Source: a virus. Taken from it: 34,110 bases of DNA. The notes beneath the pieces are model-generated. The model had not been told where the DNA came from and did not search any database. It saw nothing but the letters and a program-made list of their open reading frames with translations. The first letter of the stretch is position 1. The number at the start of each line of letters is the position of its first letter. The stretch spans positions 1 to 34,110 of the IMG/VR virus record IMGVR_UViG_3300031281_000005; one strand, 5' to 3'. Both the position numbers and the translations under genes were made by a program. Shown here one piece after another: positions 7,355 to 15,915 of the stretch.

Positions 7355-8335
7355 CTAACTGCTTAGAAGCTCTTGAAGAGGCGTACCAACAACTGCCCAC
7401 CTCAACCCTGTAAAATACACCCCGACAGCGGTTCTCCCGTCTAAATTTGTATTAAACATAAAACCCCCCAACGGTTCGTCAAGCGGGTACACCCCTTCAG
7501 TAACCCACGTAATTGACGTGGTTTCCACTGCTGACCCCTGCACAAATTCAATCATATAATTTCCAGGACCTTTCGGTGTGCCGAGTGTAAGCGTAATAGA
7601 AGCTTCATCATTTAAGTTTACCGTAGCCTTCTGATAGCTTGAAAAATCTACGGTCGCAGAGCCCCCGGAAGCGTTAATCGTAGGCCATTGATTAAAAGAG
7701 ACTGTTCGAGCTTTAATATGACCAGATGCCTCAACTGAAGCCAGTAGTGAATCTGAACTATTGATAAATTTCAATAAGTCTTCAGTCTGACCGGAAGCGC
7801 CTTTAAGGGACAATGCGGGGTCTCCCGGAGTACTATTGACTACTTGAACTCCATTTGAAAATGGCCTCGATCCAGTAGTCAATATATACTGTGTATGGTC
7901 ATCGCTCCCTAGACTGAAGTGAGCCTCGACTTTTCGCATAAAATCTTGGATAGCCGCATCCCATCCGACTTCACTATCAAACTCAACACGTTCTTGCGCA
8001 CTCGGTATTCTTATTTCAAGTCTTTCAGTGGTAAACCCTAAACCATTCGTTAACTCATAATCATTATTGACTAAGCACTTAACTATATAAGTTCCATAAA
8101 GCCCCGTGTCAGGAGTGAACTCCGCTACGGCACTAGCATAGTTTAAGATAACCGCCGTAGACCCTAAAGGCCTGGATACAAGTGTCCAGAAATATTGTGT
8201 GACACCCATAGTATCTGTCAACGACAGCTGAACCGTAGGCGATGAACTTTGAATAACTGTGTAAGGATGTATTACTGGGTCACCTGGGTCTCCTTGTGGA
8301 TGACCGATTACTTCAATATTTATTTTGGCAGCCAT
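7355..8335 (-). CDS. Tail fibre protein with Ig-like N-terminus
   Basis: A 326-residue protein, ATG preceded by AAGGAGCAGAG. Residues about 30-110 look like a PKD/Ig-type beta domain (YFWTLVSRPLGSTAVI, AEFTPDTGLYGTYIVKCLV). Residues 145-160 contain DDHTQYILTTGSRPFSNGV, close to the DHTQY(L)L..G.R..(t)GN motif found where phage fibres switch from an anchor to a shaft. The remainder is beta-rich and ends with a compact domain (MIEFVQG, ...YFTGLRWAVVG) of tip type. It lies between the BppU-like gene and the propeller gene. A fibre role is well supported; the receptor is unknown. Confidence 0.7.
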   Translation of the reverse strand: MAAKINIEVIGHPQGDPGDPVIHPYTVIQSSSPTVQLSLTDTMGVTQYFWTLVSRPLGSTAVILNYASAVAEFTPDTGLYGTYIVKCLVNNDYELTNGLGFTTERLEIRIPSAQERVEFDSEVGWDAAIQDFMRKVEAHFSLGSDDHTQYILTTGSRPFSNGVQVVNSTPGDPALSLKGASGQTEDLLKFINSSDSLLASVEASGHIKARTVSFNQWPTINASGGSATVDFSSYQKATVNLNDEASITLTLGTPKGPGNYMIEFVQGSAVETTSITWVTEGVYPLDEPLGGFMFNTNLDGRTAVGVYFTGLRWAVVGTPLQELLSS

Positions 8336-8344
8336 CTCTGCTCC

Positions 8345-8701
8345 TTATGCGTCGTTCACATCTGCGAAAATCGTAACCAGAATGTTTCCGTTTTCGGGCA
8401 ATGTCATGGTTTCACCATCACCATAATCCACATCAAACTCTGCTAAAAATTCCCCCTCCGTATCCACATCAGAAGCAGCCCATTGATACTCAAGACATCC
8501 CTCATCAGGATCCCCAACAATATTCGCCGAAGCATTAACTTTTTCGACTGGTACTTCAGCCTTCGTATACATAATAAAAGTCGCTCCAACAGCTCCGGTA
8601 AAATCAAATGCAACTCCTTCACTATTTTTAACATTTATACGAAAATACGGCCGCTGAGAATGCCTCTTTTTAGTGACTCTCAAAACTATTGGAGTAGTCA
8701 T
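8345..8701 (-). CDS. BppU-like N-domain small baseplate protein
   Basis: A 118-residue single-domain protein. The sequence PYFRINVKNSEGVAFDFTGA, then ATFIMYTKAEVPV, then GCLEYQWAASDVDTEGEFLA, then VDYGDGETMTLPENGNILVTI follows the pattern of the N-terminal domain of BppU/DUF2479 baseplate upper proteins (FDLTGA, a strand with V.Y.(l)...DT...G.Y.AEF and V..(D/G)G..(t)..P...). That domain anchors fibres or accessory proteins to the baseplate. The gene's AAGGAGG site lies inside the 3' end of the 58-residue ORF upstream. No shaft or lectin part is fused, so partner genes such as the fibre at 7355-8335 may provide it. Confidence 0.55.
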   Translation of the reverse strand: MTTPIVLRVTKKRHSQRPYFRINVKNSEGVAFDFTGAVGATFIMYTKAEVPVEKVNASANIVGDPDEGCLEYQWAASDVDTEGEFLAEFDVDYGDGETMTLPENGNILVTIFADVNDA

Positions 8702-8703
8702 AC

Positions 8704-8880
8704 CTAACCCTCCTTATCGCACATTAAGGATAACACTAATTCTACTTCGGGTGATACTATCAAGTCATCTTCAACCGTGCACACTAAAGCCCTATCTACA
8801 GTGACGTCCAGCTCATCTATAGTAACCACAATTTGCTCATGACTCAACACCAATGGACATTCCTCCCGCACACTTCCCAT
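8704..8880 (-). CDS. 58-residue acidic small protein
   Basis: The frame from ATG 8880 to TAG 8704 gives 58 residues: MGSVREECPLVLSHEQIVVT, then a strongly acidic stretch with DELDVTVD and VEDDLIVSPEVE, ending in LSLMCDKEG. It begins directly after the stop of the membrane coiled-coil gene (stop ends at 8881) and its final codons hold the ribosome binding site of the next gene. It fills a 179-base gap completely. Small, acidic and beta-like, with cysteines at both ends. Unknown family. The tight fit on both sides is the main support. Confidence 0.55.
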   Translation of the reverse strand: MGSVREECPLVLSHEQIVVTIDELDVTVDRALVCTVEDDLIVSPEVELVLSLMCDKEG

Positions 8881-9354
8881 CTAGTTGACTCTCGACATTT
8901 CTTCTTTTATAGCCTCACGAATTGTTCTAAGCGTTCTCGCTTCAGCGTACTTTCCAGGCTTTATTTCATCTATCTGAGACTCGATTCGTTTAACAGAAGC
9001 TTTCACCGTTTCTGTCTTTGAATCCGTATTGATTAAGTACGCTGCACCGGATATTACAGCCAACACAATTGCTAGAATTCCCCCAATTTTAAAGGTCTTC
9101 CACCGGTTTAAACTTCCCTCAATATTCTGAACACTCTTCTCAATTGAGGCCATACTGTTGGTCATAACTGCGATAGTAGCTGCCTGATGGCATTCATGCT
9201 TTCCGACAGACTCCTTAAGCTGTGGGATTTCAACACCGTAAACCTTCGAGTCTACTTTCCTATCAAGCTCCGCTTTCATGTTCTGTTCCAATCTTTCTAT
9301 TCTGGCATGTAATGCCTTAATATCTCTTCCCCTCGGTGGATCGCTTGTCGACAC
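8881..9354 (-). CDS. Membrane coiled-coil protein within the baseplate operon
   Basis: A 157-residue protein starting at GTG 9354 after GGAG. Residues 10-85 are a predicted coiled coil (IKALHARIERLEQNMKAEL, then QLKESVGKHECHQ). Residues about 88-108 are a clear membrane span (FKIGGILAIVLAVISGAAYL). Residues 113-155 form a second charged coiled coil. The layout is like XhlA-type proteins, which have an N-terminal coil plus one membrane segment and sit near holins, but here a second coil follows. It may anchor something to the membrane or take part in DNA entry or lysis. Family not recognised. Placement beside J and the BppU-like gene, away from the holin at 461-838, is unusual. Confidence 0.5.
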   Translation of the reverse strand: MSTSDPPRGRDIKALHARIERLEQNMKAELDRKVDSKVYGVEIPQLKESVGKHECHQAATIAVMTNSMASIEKSVQNIEGSLNRWKTFKIGGILAIVLAVISGAAYLINTDSKTETVKASVKRIESQIDEIKPGKYAEARTLRTIREAIKEEMSRVN

Positions 9355-9392
9355 TGCGCTTCTCCAATTCTTCTACCCCTAACTTAGTTCTA

Positions 9393-11159
9393 TTACTCAG
9401 ATACCTGAGGGGTTATAGGTATCTCAACTCCTTCTGGTAGCAAGCATATCTCGTCATAATCTGGATCAATATTTCCTACATAGGCTCCTGTGACAATCTC
9501 CCATTTTTCTCTAACCAACGGTGGTATTGACCCTCCATAAATTGTAAACGAAAACCCACCGTCATCTGTATAATAAACCGAATCTAACGTTCCAATATTA
9601 GTCTGAAGCCCAGAGTTTTCACCCTGAACTTCAAACGTACTCGACGTAATAAATGAGACGGTCCACCTATCTTTTAATGTCTCAGGTCCATATCCTGACA
9701 TATCAAAACTAATATCTGAATATTGTCCTGACAGCCGCCTCTCCAACGGTGTTCTTTGAAACCTTAAGACATTTAAATAATCAACGCCATAAGTACCCTC
9801 AATATTCTGCGTAAGCCCCGACACGGGACACTGAACACCTATTTTCTGTAGACTCGTGGAGAAAAAATCTGTAATCGTTTGCCTTACGGCTACAATACCG
9901 TCCTCTATTCTAATTGTTTTTATAAAATAGACTTCATAAGCTACATTTACTTCTATTGGTCTACATGGACGAATGTCTAAGATAACCGGAGTGGTACACA
10001 CTGTCAAAAGATGGCTTCCGACATTTCCTAATGTCCCAGTTCCCGTTTGAGTCCATTTGTCCCAGGATCCTGTCGGAATAGGATTTTCGCCAAATGCTGC
10101 CAAAGTTACAATTTCAGCTAAAGGATTTCTATCATCTCGTGAGGCACTCGCATCGGCAACACCTGACACTTTCTTCGCCTGAACTGCATAGTCATCATGT
10201 CTTACAGCTCTCTCCATAGAGATAAGACTTGCAGGAGCGTTTTCCTTCGCCTCGTCGATGGTCTCCTTTTCCTTACCTCCGGATGGCCGAAGGGGATTTG
10301 TAACAGAATCAATAAACTGATACTGCTGAGGAAATCTTGTCAACTTATTTGGCCCAACCTGGTTTCCTAAAACTCCACCTCCAACACGATAATTGAACTG
10401 AATATTTCCGACACCAGATTCTGGAATCTTCCCTTTTACCCCATCACCAAACTGAACTGTCGTTCGATCATTTTCATCCGTAAAAATTCTGTAAACCTTA
10501 TCGGCCGTAGATGACTCCAAAAAATTCGTGACTAATACCCACTCATCAGGAGGTCCTCCCTCTGTGACCAACACCTCTAGAGATGGAGAACCGTCCGGCC
10601 CTAACGCCATAGGCGACGCCTGAAGCTCAAATAGCTGCCCTGGAGCCCCTGTACTCGACTGTGGAGTATCCTCCCTTGACTCCCCGTGCACTGCTAGAAT
10701 TCCTGCGTAGGTCCCTGCTCCTGTTGACTCGAACTTAGCATAAATCTCGAAGGTAGCTTGGTTTGACCCATCAGAAGTATCAACTAAGATTTTCGATTTT
10801 GCCGGCAGTGTTCCAGCTGCATTTGTGACAATGGTCAGCTCTACTGAGGCAGCCTGTATCGGCCTCAATTCATATCCAATCCATCGACTATGCTCGATGA
10901 CCGAACGCCTTTCTACGCATGTCAACGGAAGAGCTTCGTTTGCACATCTATCCTGATAATAGGATAAATTATCCCCGATGAAAGAAAAGACTTCCGTGAG
11001 AGCTACACCAAGGTCAAGCTCAGACCTATCGGTCCAGTTTGGCATATACAGGTCCGCAAGACCATCCTCACCTAAAACGGCATTCCTGTAACTCTCAAAG
11101 TCTCTCGCCTCCAGATCTACATGTGCAACGTTTCCCGAGAGTAGTGTGACTGTTGGCAT
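9393..11159 (-). CDS. J: Baseplate J-like protein (TIGR02243-type)
   Basis: A 588-residue protein, start after AGGAGGAACT. Its N-terminus (RDFESYRNAVLGEDGLADLY, then PNWTDRSELDLGVALTEVF) and the YYQDR..NEA.L motif match the baseplate assembly family TIGR02243/J, in which LLELFA..(d)...Y.DR..NEA is typical. Later motifs are YRIFTDENDRTTVQFGDGVKG, the hallmark FGDG loop of J proteins, then NVLRFQRTPL. J forms the wedge of the contractile baseplate and bridges gp25 to gpI. The gene follows the gp25-like gene with an 8-base gap. A length above the P2 J (about 300 residues) matches the longer CIS-type versions. Confidence 0.85.
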   Translation of the reverse strand: MPTVTLLSGNVAHVDLEARDFESYRNAVLGEDGLADLYMPNWTDRSELDLGVALTEVFSFIGDNLSYYQDRCANEALPLTCVERRSVIEHSRWIGYELRPIQAASVELTIVTNAAGTLPAKSKILVDTSDGSNQATFEIYAKFESTGAGTYAGILAVHGESREDTPQSSTGAPGQLFELQASPMALGPDGSPSLEVLVTEGGPPDEWVLVTNFLESSTADKVYRIFTDENDRTTVQFGDGVKGKIPESGVGNIQFNYRVGGGVLGNQVGPNKLTRFPQQYQFIDSVTNPLRPSGGKEKETIDEAKENAPASLISMERAVRHDDYAVQAKKVSGVADASASRDDRNPLAEIVTLAAFGENPIPTGSWDKWTQTGTGTLGNVGSHLLTVCTTPVILDIRPCRPIEVNVAYEVYFIKTIRIEDGIVAVRQTITDFFSTSLQKIGVQCPVSGLTQNIEGTYGVDYLNVLRFQRTPLERRLSGQYSDISFDMSGYGPETLKDRWTVSFITSSTFEVQGENSGLQTNIGTLDSVYYTDDGGFSFTIYGGSIPPLVREKWEIVTGAYVGNIDPDYDEICLLPEGVEIPITPQVSE

Positions 11160-11167
11160 AGTTCCTC

Positions 11168-11539
11168 CTATGTAAGCTGTATCGAAGTGTTCTTCGGTTC
11201 TCCCGATAACGAAAATACATAGGAGATGTCCGCAAATACATGCTGCTCTCCATGAATTTCCTTCGAAACTACACTTACTGATAATCTTGTGGCCCGTTTT
11301 TCATAAGTGGTTATGGCCTCTACAACAAGACTTCTAATAAGCCCAACCATACCCGTGTTTCGCATAACAGCCATGTATCCTACTGTCCCAACATTCTTCA
11401 TTATCAAACGCTCATTAACAAAAGTAAGAACCAACGCATGAAGATTTGACGTGACCTTGTCGGCCTCACCCACCAAACCAATTCCTCCGGCAGGCTGAAC
11501 TCTGAACGGAAATTTTATTCCTTTTGGATAACCAGCCAT
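11168..11539 (-). CDS. W: gp25/W-like baseplate protein
   Basis: A 123-residue protein, ATG after CGGAGTAGAC. The pattern GIKFPFRVQPAGGIGLV, then NLHALVLTFVNERLIMKNVG and GMVGLIRSLVVEAITTYEKR is the GPW/gp25 layout (a start strand, the ..(i)..s(l).(lL)t..ger...(p)..G pattern, then helix and final strand). gp25/W is the small wedge protein that clamps the sheath to J. Its location directly before J and after the hub/spike genes fits the conserved hub-spike-25-J-I order. The usual family length is 110-140 residues, so it is complete. Confidence 0.8.
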   Translation of the reverse strand: MAGYPKGIKFPFRVQPAGGIGLVGEADKVTSNLHALVLTFVNERLIMKNVGTVGYMAVMRNTGMVGLIRSLVVEAITTYEKRATRLSVSVVSKEIHGEQHVFADISYVFSLSGEPKNTSIQLT

Positions 11540-11541
11540 GT

Positions 11542-12492
11542 CTACTCCGTTTCCAACCCCATCAATGTGAACAGCAAATCAGCAGGCTCTGATGTTCCAC
11601 CTGTAGCCAAGAATATCACACCTAGAGAGAACTGTGCATCTGGCAAATCCACGGGTCCTCCGGTAGAATTCACTAACTGCTGCTGAAGCCATGACTTATC
11701 CCCTTGCCCATAAATTGGAAGCATGTAAGCCCCCTCGAATCCCATGTTTTCCGTGAGCTTCTCAACCAACGATGTCACATCATTGGATATTGCTCTTAGC
11801 GCATCAGCTTTCATAGAAAGTTGGTCCGCGAACACTCCGTATAGAGAGGAAGCGTCTTGTGCTGCAGCCACACTATTTGAAAAGTTCAGGAATAAATCCG
11901 CGACTTTTCCAAGGTCTGGCATGAAGTCAATCATTCTCTTAGACTCCCAATCTGGAGCCCTTCCTACCCCGGAAATGACTACAAACGGATCACCAACATT
12001 CTTCCATGATGCAATCTGATCCAACGTTGGCCCCACTATGCCAAATAGCTTCAGCATGTTGTTGAACAGACTCTGAACGTCCTTGTAGTACTGGGATGTC
12101 GCAAGGAAGACTACTGCGCCTACATACGCGTTCTCATCAACCAAAATTGGACGCTCTTCGTCATACAAATCATCCAACGAATAGGCAACGTCCCGAAGCC
12201 ATCTAGAAGGTGTCGCCGGAATTTTAGCCGATAGTGGGGCATGCTTTAACATGTAAATCCCAGTCTGGGTGAACGCTTGAACCGTTGACAATATTAGATC
12301 CTGAAGAGCTTCCGTAACGGTAGCGAGTGGGTCTGAAAATCCGCTTACAAAATTCTTCGCTACATCGAGAATCGTAGCCGCAGTCTCAAGAACCGTTGCA
12401 AGCTGGTCCCCTACAGTCGAACATGCCGAAGCTAAATCGACAATCTCAGATGGAATCAAATCACTCGGGTTGAAGCTTTGCCATTCAGCCAT
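11542..12492 (-). CDS. Hypothetical baseplate-region protein
   Basis: A 316-residue protein. An upstream in-frame GTG at 12498 exists, but the ATG at 12492 has a better-spaced GAGGG. It is mostly helical and amphipathic, with long Ala/Leu/Val-rich segments (SACSTVGDQLATVLETAATIL, trimmed at 20 here as SACSTVGDQLATVLETAATI), a central YYKDVQSLFNNMLKLFGIVG and a beta-rich C-terminus ending in LLFTLMGLETE. No membrane segment is clear and no catalytic motif is visible. It overlaps the preceding gene by eight bases and lies before gp25, within the hub/spike block. The position suggests a structural baseplate component specific to this lineage. I do not recognise the family. Confidence 0.5.
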   Translation of the reverse strand: MAEWQSFNPSDLIPSEIVDLASACSTVGDQLATVLETAATILDVAKNFVSGFSDPLATVTEALQDLILSTVQAFTQTGIYMLKHAPLSAKIPATPSRWLRDVAYSLDDLYDEERPILVDENAYVGAVVFLATSQYYKDVQSLFNNMLKLFGIVGPTLDQIASWKNVGDPFVVISGVGRAPDWESKRMIDFMPDLGKVADLFLNFSNSVAAAQDASSLYGVFADQLSMKADALRAISNDVTSLVEKLTENMGFEGAYMLPIYGQGDKSWLQQQLVNSTGGPVDLPDAQFSLGVIFLATGGTSEPADLLFTLMGLETE

Positions 12493-12703
12493 TGCCACGC
12501 CCTCTTTCAGATCTATCTTTCATCACTACCCCAAGAGCTTTTATCTGCTTCGTGAGCTTTTTGATCTCCCACTCTGCAACCCAAACGATACCTTCCGCAA
12601 TCGCAACCGTCCTCTCAGCTAGGCTCCCAGCCTTTGCTCTCCGGCATCTCTCGACGACTTTTTCTGCTCTGTCCCAAAGGACTATTTCATTGCTTTGTTC
12701 CAT
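12485..12703 (-). CDS. Small basic helical baseplate-region protein
   Basis: A 72-residue protein. The frame extends to 12763, but the ATG at 12703 forms a TGATG junction with the stop of the previous gene and is taken as start. The sequence is helical and basic (EQSNEIVLWDRAEKVVERCRR, shortened here to EQSNEIVLWDRAEKVVERC; then EWEIKKLTKQIKALGVVMKD) and ends in an arginine/glycine tail. No known domain is apparent. It lies between the 174-residue unknown protein and the 316-residue unknown protein, and is translationally coupled to both. Possibly an assembly factor or small baseplate subunit. Confidence 0.5.
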   Translation of the reverse strand: MEQSNEIVLWDRAEKVVERCRRAKAGSLAERTVAIAEGIVWVAEWEIKKLTKQIKALGVVMKDRSERGRGNG

Positions 12704-13227
12704 CAAATTATCGGTATCGGTACCGGAGACGTAGCCGGCGGAATCAATACATTGCATATCCAACCATTTAAAAACTTTATAATCTCAGCCGCCACAAGAG
12801 GAGCTGTTGGCGTAGAAGCTCCTTCAGCAGCTCCCTGTGTGAAAATCGCGGTCAAAGCTGTCGTGAGCAGGCCCGGTGTAGCGGCTCCCCCTGGAAGTGG
12901 AGCTGTAGGCGGTACCGCCGATGGTGGAGCAACCAGAACAAAAGTTGTCTGAATGCACAAAGCCGTAAGCCCCGTCTCAAACGCCTGCGCTGCAATCGCC
13001 GGTGTGTGAGACGCCAATGGCTGCTCGATTACCGCAAAACCTGCGTATGACGACTGAGGTATGACATTAGTCTGATTTGCTGGCTGTGGATACCCTGTGA
13101 CCTCGCAATTTCCCCAGAAATCCTCGATTAGATCGGCGGTATCGTACACCGTTGTATTCGCATCCGCATTCGCCCAAAGATCTCCAAGGTCAGCCGTAAA
13201 CTGAGCCGCGTATGCCAGCATGCTCAT
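12703..13227 (-). CDS. Hypothetical Ala/Pro-rich baseplate protein after the spike gene
   Basis: A 174-residue protein starting in an ATGA overlap with the spike gene and ending in a TGATG overlap with the next. The first 50 residues are helical (MLAYAAQFTADLGDLWANAD), the centre is a Pro/Ala/Gly-rich linker (APPSAVPPTAPLPGGAATPG) and the C-terminus is hydrophobic and proline-rich (NVLIPPATSPVPIPII). There are three cysteines but no PAAR metal-binding pattern (PAAR proteins have a conical His/Cys Fe site), so I do not call it a spike tip. It is most likely a baseplate or spike-associated protein. No family recognised. Confidence 0.5.
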   Translation of the reverse strand: MSMLAYAAQFTADLGDLWANADANTTVYDTADLIEDFWGNCEVTGYPQPANQTNVIPQSSYAGFAVIEQPLASHTPAIAAQAFETGLTALCIQTTFVLVAPPSAVPPTAPLPGGAATPGLLTTALTAIFTQGAAEGASTPTAPLVAAEIIKFLNGWICNVLIPPATSPVPIPII

Positions 13228-14432
13228 GCCATCTTCCCCATTATCACCGTCGACAGAAATGAATCGATCTGAGCAACCAACGCTGCAGCCTCTAAAGGAA
13301 CCCCGCTCGGCCCGGTTCCTGTAGGATGCGTATGAGCCAACATCGTGACCAACCAGGATTTGAACAACGTGCCTAGAACCATTGGCTCCGTGGCCAGATC
13401 GCCCCCGAGCAAAATGTTGCCCGTAGGAGAGTTTCCCTTCAACAAGACTTCTGCCTTTATCGCGGCACCGGTTACGTCCGATGCCATAATGTGAACGTTG
13501 CCATTATACCCGTGCAACAGAACCGAATCCGCTGTCGGGATCCCCGTTGCATTCGATACCGAAATCTCTGCGTTCTCAAGTACAGTCATTTGGAGATTCT
13601 GCTGAATCATGAACGCCAACGCCCCGTTGAACATCATGCTTCCCTGGCCACCACACTGAACTGCCCATGAACCCGTTACAACTTGCGTCTTTGACTCCAA
13701 ACGCTGGCGCACAGCCCCGGCAGTCTGGTTCAACTCGCCGAAGGTCTGTGTCAACGGACCCCCATAGGTTTCAACCCTCTCAGCCTCAGCATTGAAGACG
13801 CTCGGCCCTTTGATAAGCCAATCCTGCTTCCCCGACACCTCGACACTATGGTTGGCTCCAATCTTTCTCCTAGATGAGCCGGCAACCACTTCCTGGTAGC
13901 TTCCATCGGCAGTGAACTCCAATCGAGTGTTCGTCAAGTGCGCAATCTGAAGACGCTCCTCGCCGGGAGTATCATCGAATTCTATGAAATTTCCACCTGA
14001 CCGATTTTGGAGGACTCTGACGTTCCCATATTGCCCGTTGAACTGCGTCGGTGGAACATTCCCCGATTCCCTGAAAACATAATCTGTCTCATCCGGTTCG
14101 CCGCGAGAATGCTTCGGAACCATGCTCTCATCATTCCGTATCCCCCAAGACCCATGTCTCCACAGAGGTCGACTCGTGTCACCTTCTTCAAACTCGATCC
14201 AAACGTAGTCGTTCTTCTCTGGAAGCTGAAGATCCCCCGTATTGACTCCTCCGCCCGATGCAGGAAGAGGAAACGCCCATCCGATGTCATCCTCACTCCC
14301 CATCACAGCCGGGACAATTGTCTTCACTCTGCCGAGCTTCTTTGGGTCCTCTATATCCACGACAGCGCCTCTGTACTTCCCAAAGTACCTCTTAGAATAC
14401 CGTCGCTTAAACTCTTCGTTGCTAAGCATCAT
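13224..14432 (-). CDS. V: gp5/gpV-like central spike protein
   Basis: A 402-residue protein with in-frame ATGs at 14432 and 14429. Residues about 18-100 form the gp5 OB-fold: YRGAVVDIEDPKKLGRVKTI, then GWAFPLPASGGG, LPEKNDYVWIEFEEGD and RPLWRHGSWG. The rest contains a shaft-like repeat region (EVVAGSSRRKIGANHSVEV, then segments with V.G....G and N.(I)..(T/S)G spacing) and a C-terminal domain (HTHPTGTGPSG), consistent with a beta-helical spike. The histidine-containing HTHPTG motif near the end is typical of spike C-termini. It forms the membrane-puncturing spike of the baseplate hub and follows the gpD-like hub gene with an 11-base overlap. Confidence 0.85.
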   Translation of the reverse strand: MMLSNEEFKRRYSKRYFGKYRGAVVDIEDPKKLGRVKTIVPAVMGSEDDIGWAFPLPASGGGVNTGDLQLPEKNDYVWIEFEEGDTSRPLWRHGSWGIRNDESMVPKHSRGEPDETDYVFRESGNVPPTQFNGQYGNVRVLQNRSGGNFIEFDDTPGEERLQIAHLTNTRLEFTADGSYQEVVAGSSRRKIGANHSVEVSGKQDWLIKGPSVFNAEAERVETYGGPLTQTFGELNQTAGAVRQRLESKTQVVTGSWAVQCGGQGSMMFNGALAFMIQQNLQMTVLENAEISVSNATGIPTADSVLLHGYNGNVHIMASDVTGAAIKAEVLLKGNSPTGNILLGGDLATEPMVLGTLFKSWLVTMLAHTHPTGTGPSGVPLEAAALVAQIDSFLSTVIMGKMA

Positions 14433-15915
14433 CTACCTTTTTTACAATCCCCACATTTGCAAGCTCGGGTTCAAATTGCTCCTCCTGAATGCCCGTTATC
14501 GGGATGACCCCTCTTCTGATACTCTTCTCCTGCTTGAGTATTCGCTTCAGAGCTGCCTTGCTTGTCCCGAGACGAGACCTCGAGACCTTCATGGAAGTAT
14601 TGAACGGCATCCCATCCCTCTGAAAAGAATGATTCACCTCTTTGATAAGATATTCCCCGGATAAAAACCCCCCGACTCCTGAAACGATAAGTGTCTCCCC
14701 GGGATGATATGACATCGAAGCTCTCGTCAACTTCAAGTCCGCCGTAACCAACTCTCGAATCTTCGCAAGCTTCCCTTTTCGACGCCTTTCGGCCTCAGGC
14801 ATGCTTCCAGGTGTTGCCAACGTCATATCTAAATGCTCAAGCACCCACACTTCATCATAGATAGACTGCTCCGCATCTGGATCGTCACATTTGTTCTTAT
14901 CAACATGCGTGGCCACATCTCTTTTCATTTGTTCTGTGAACCACTGATTCTCAGTCTTACCAAACGATTCTCTCGTAGTCTGGTATCCCGTATCTGAGGC
15001 CCAACTTATCAAGCGCTCTGTACTATCCACAGCCTCGTAATAAAACTTCCTGAACCCTTCCCCAACATTTTTCTCAAGAAGAGACCCAATACTCTCCTCG
15101 ATCAATACCGCTTCTTCTGCTTCTCCCTTATGCTCTGCAAACAGCTCCTGACGCTCCTCTTCTGTCATATCTCCGGCCAGAATCTTTGATATGAAATCCC
15201 CAACTCCCTTGGCTAGAAAATCTATATTCTCCGTCGGGCTATTCGGTGCCTTCTTTTTCCCCAACGACTGAAACTTAACCTCCGGACTAAACGAAGATAA
15301 CGAACAGTCATTTATGCGGTATGACAACACCCTCGGTTTCCCGAGCTTTTTCATCTGCCTGTCGGCGGGACGCTTGAAGATCAGATTTCCATTCGACACT
15401 CCCCATGAATAGCCATAACGATCCGCAAGAACTTGAAGCATCCCCGCATCCGTCATAGATACCTGATTCAGAGGAAAATCATCAGAAAACTCCAGCCCAT
15501 CAATAGAATCCACGTCGTACCCTAGACCATGTTCCTCCGCGATTTTCATAAGGATAGCTGATGCCTTCCCGATATGCTTTCGTCGCTTCTGCTTCTTATC
15601 GAGCTTGTGTGATAAGTCCTGGAAGTTGACCGTCAACGTTGGTTCTCCATTATCTGGGAAAGCCATCTTATAGGACTTCACCATGAATGGCCCAGCTGGA
15701 AGAGCCTCATCAGTCCATCCAGCGATGAAATGAAGTAATTGGCCCTTTTTGAAAATCCTCGTATCGAACAACTCTGCATTCGGATCCCTAAACGCAATTG
15801 TCCCTGAATCGGCTTTGTTCCGTCTGTGCTTGAAGGTCAGAGACATGATGCGCCGAGTCAATTCGTGAGACATCCCACGACCATTGACCCATAGAGCTAT
15901 TACAGATTCTTTCAT
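14422..15915 (-). CDS. D: gpD-like baseplate hub protein
   Basis: The frame is open to 16017, but the ATG at 15915 lies in an ATGA overlap with the LysM gene and gives a 497-residue protein beginning MKESVIALWVNGRGMSHELT, as expected. The first 100 residues follow the late-control D/VgrG domain pattern (FKHRRNKADSGTIAF, then GPFMVKSYKMAFPDNGEPTL). The segments DAGMLQVLADRYGYSWGVSN and GNLIFKRPADRQM are characteristic of the family. The acidic helical insert around residues 240-350 (MTEEERQELFAEHKGEAEEA) is longer than in P2 D. gpD forms the hub between tube and spike. It lies directly before the gp5-like spike. Confidence 0.8.
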   Translation of the reverse strand: MKESVIALWVNGRGMSHELTRRIMSLTFKHRRNKADSGTIAFRDPNAELFDTRIFKKGQLLHFIAGWTDEALPAGPFMVKSYKMAFPDNGEPTLTVNFQDLSHKLDKKQKRRKHIGKASAILMKIAEEHGLGYDVDSIDGLEFSDDFPLNQVSMTDAGMLQVLADRYGYSWGVSNGNLIFKRPADRQMKKLGKPRVLSYRINDCSLSSFSPEVKFQSLGKKKAPNSPTENIDFLAKGVGDFISKILAGDMTEEERQELFAEHKGEAEEAVLIEESIGSLLEKNVGEGFRKFYYEAVDSTERLISWASDTGYQTTRESFGKTENQWFTEQMKRDVATHVDKNKCDDPDAEQSIYDEVWVLEHLDMTLATPGSMPEAERRRKGKLAKIRELVTADLKLTRASMSYHPGETLIVSGVGGFLSGEYLIKEVNHSFQRDGMPFNTSMKVSRSRLGTSKAALKRILKQEKSIRRGVIPITGIQEEQFEPELANVGIVKKVDDA

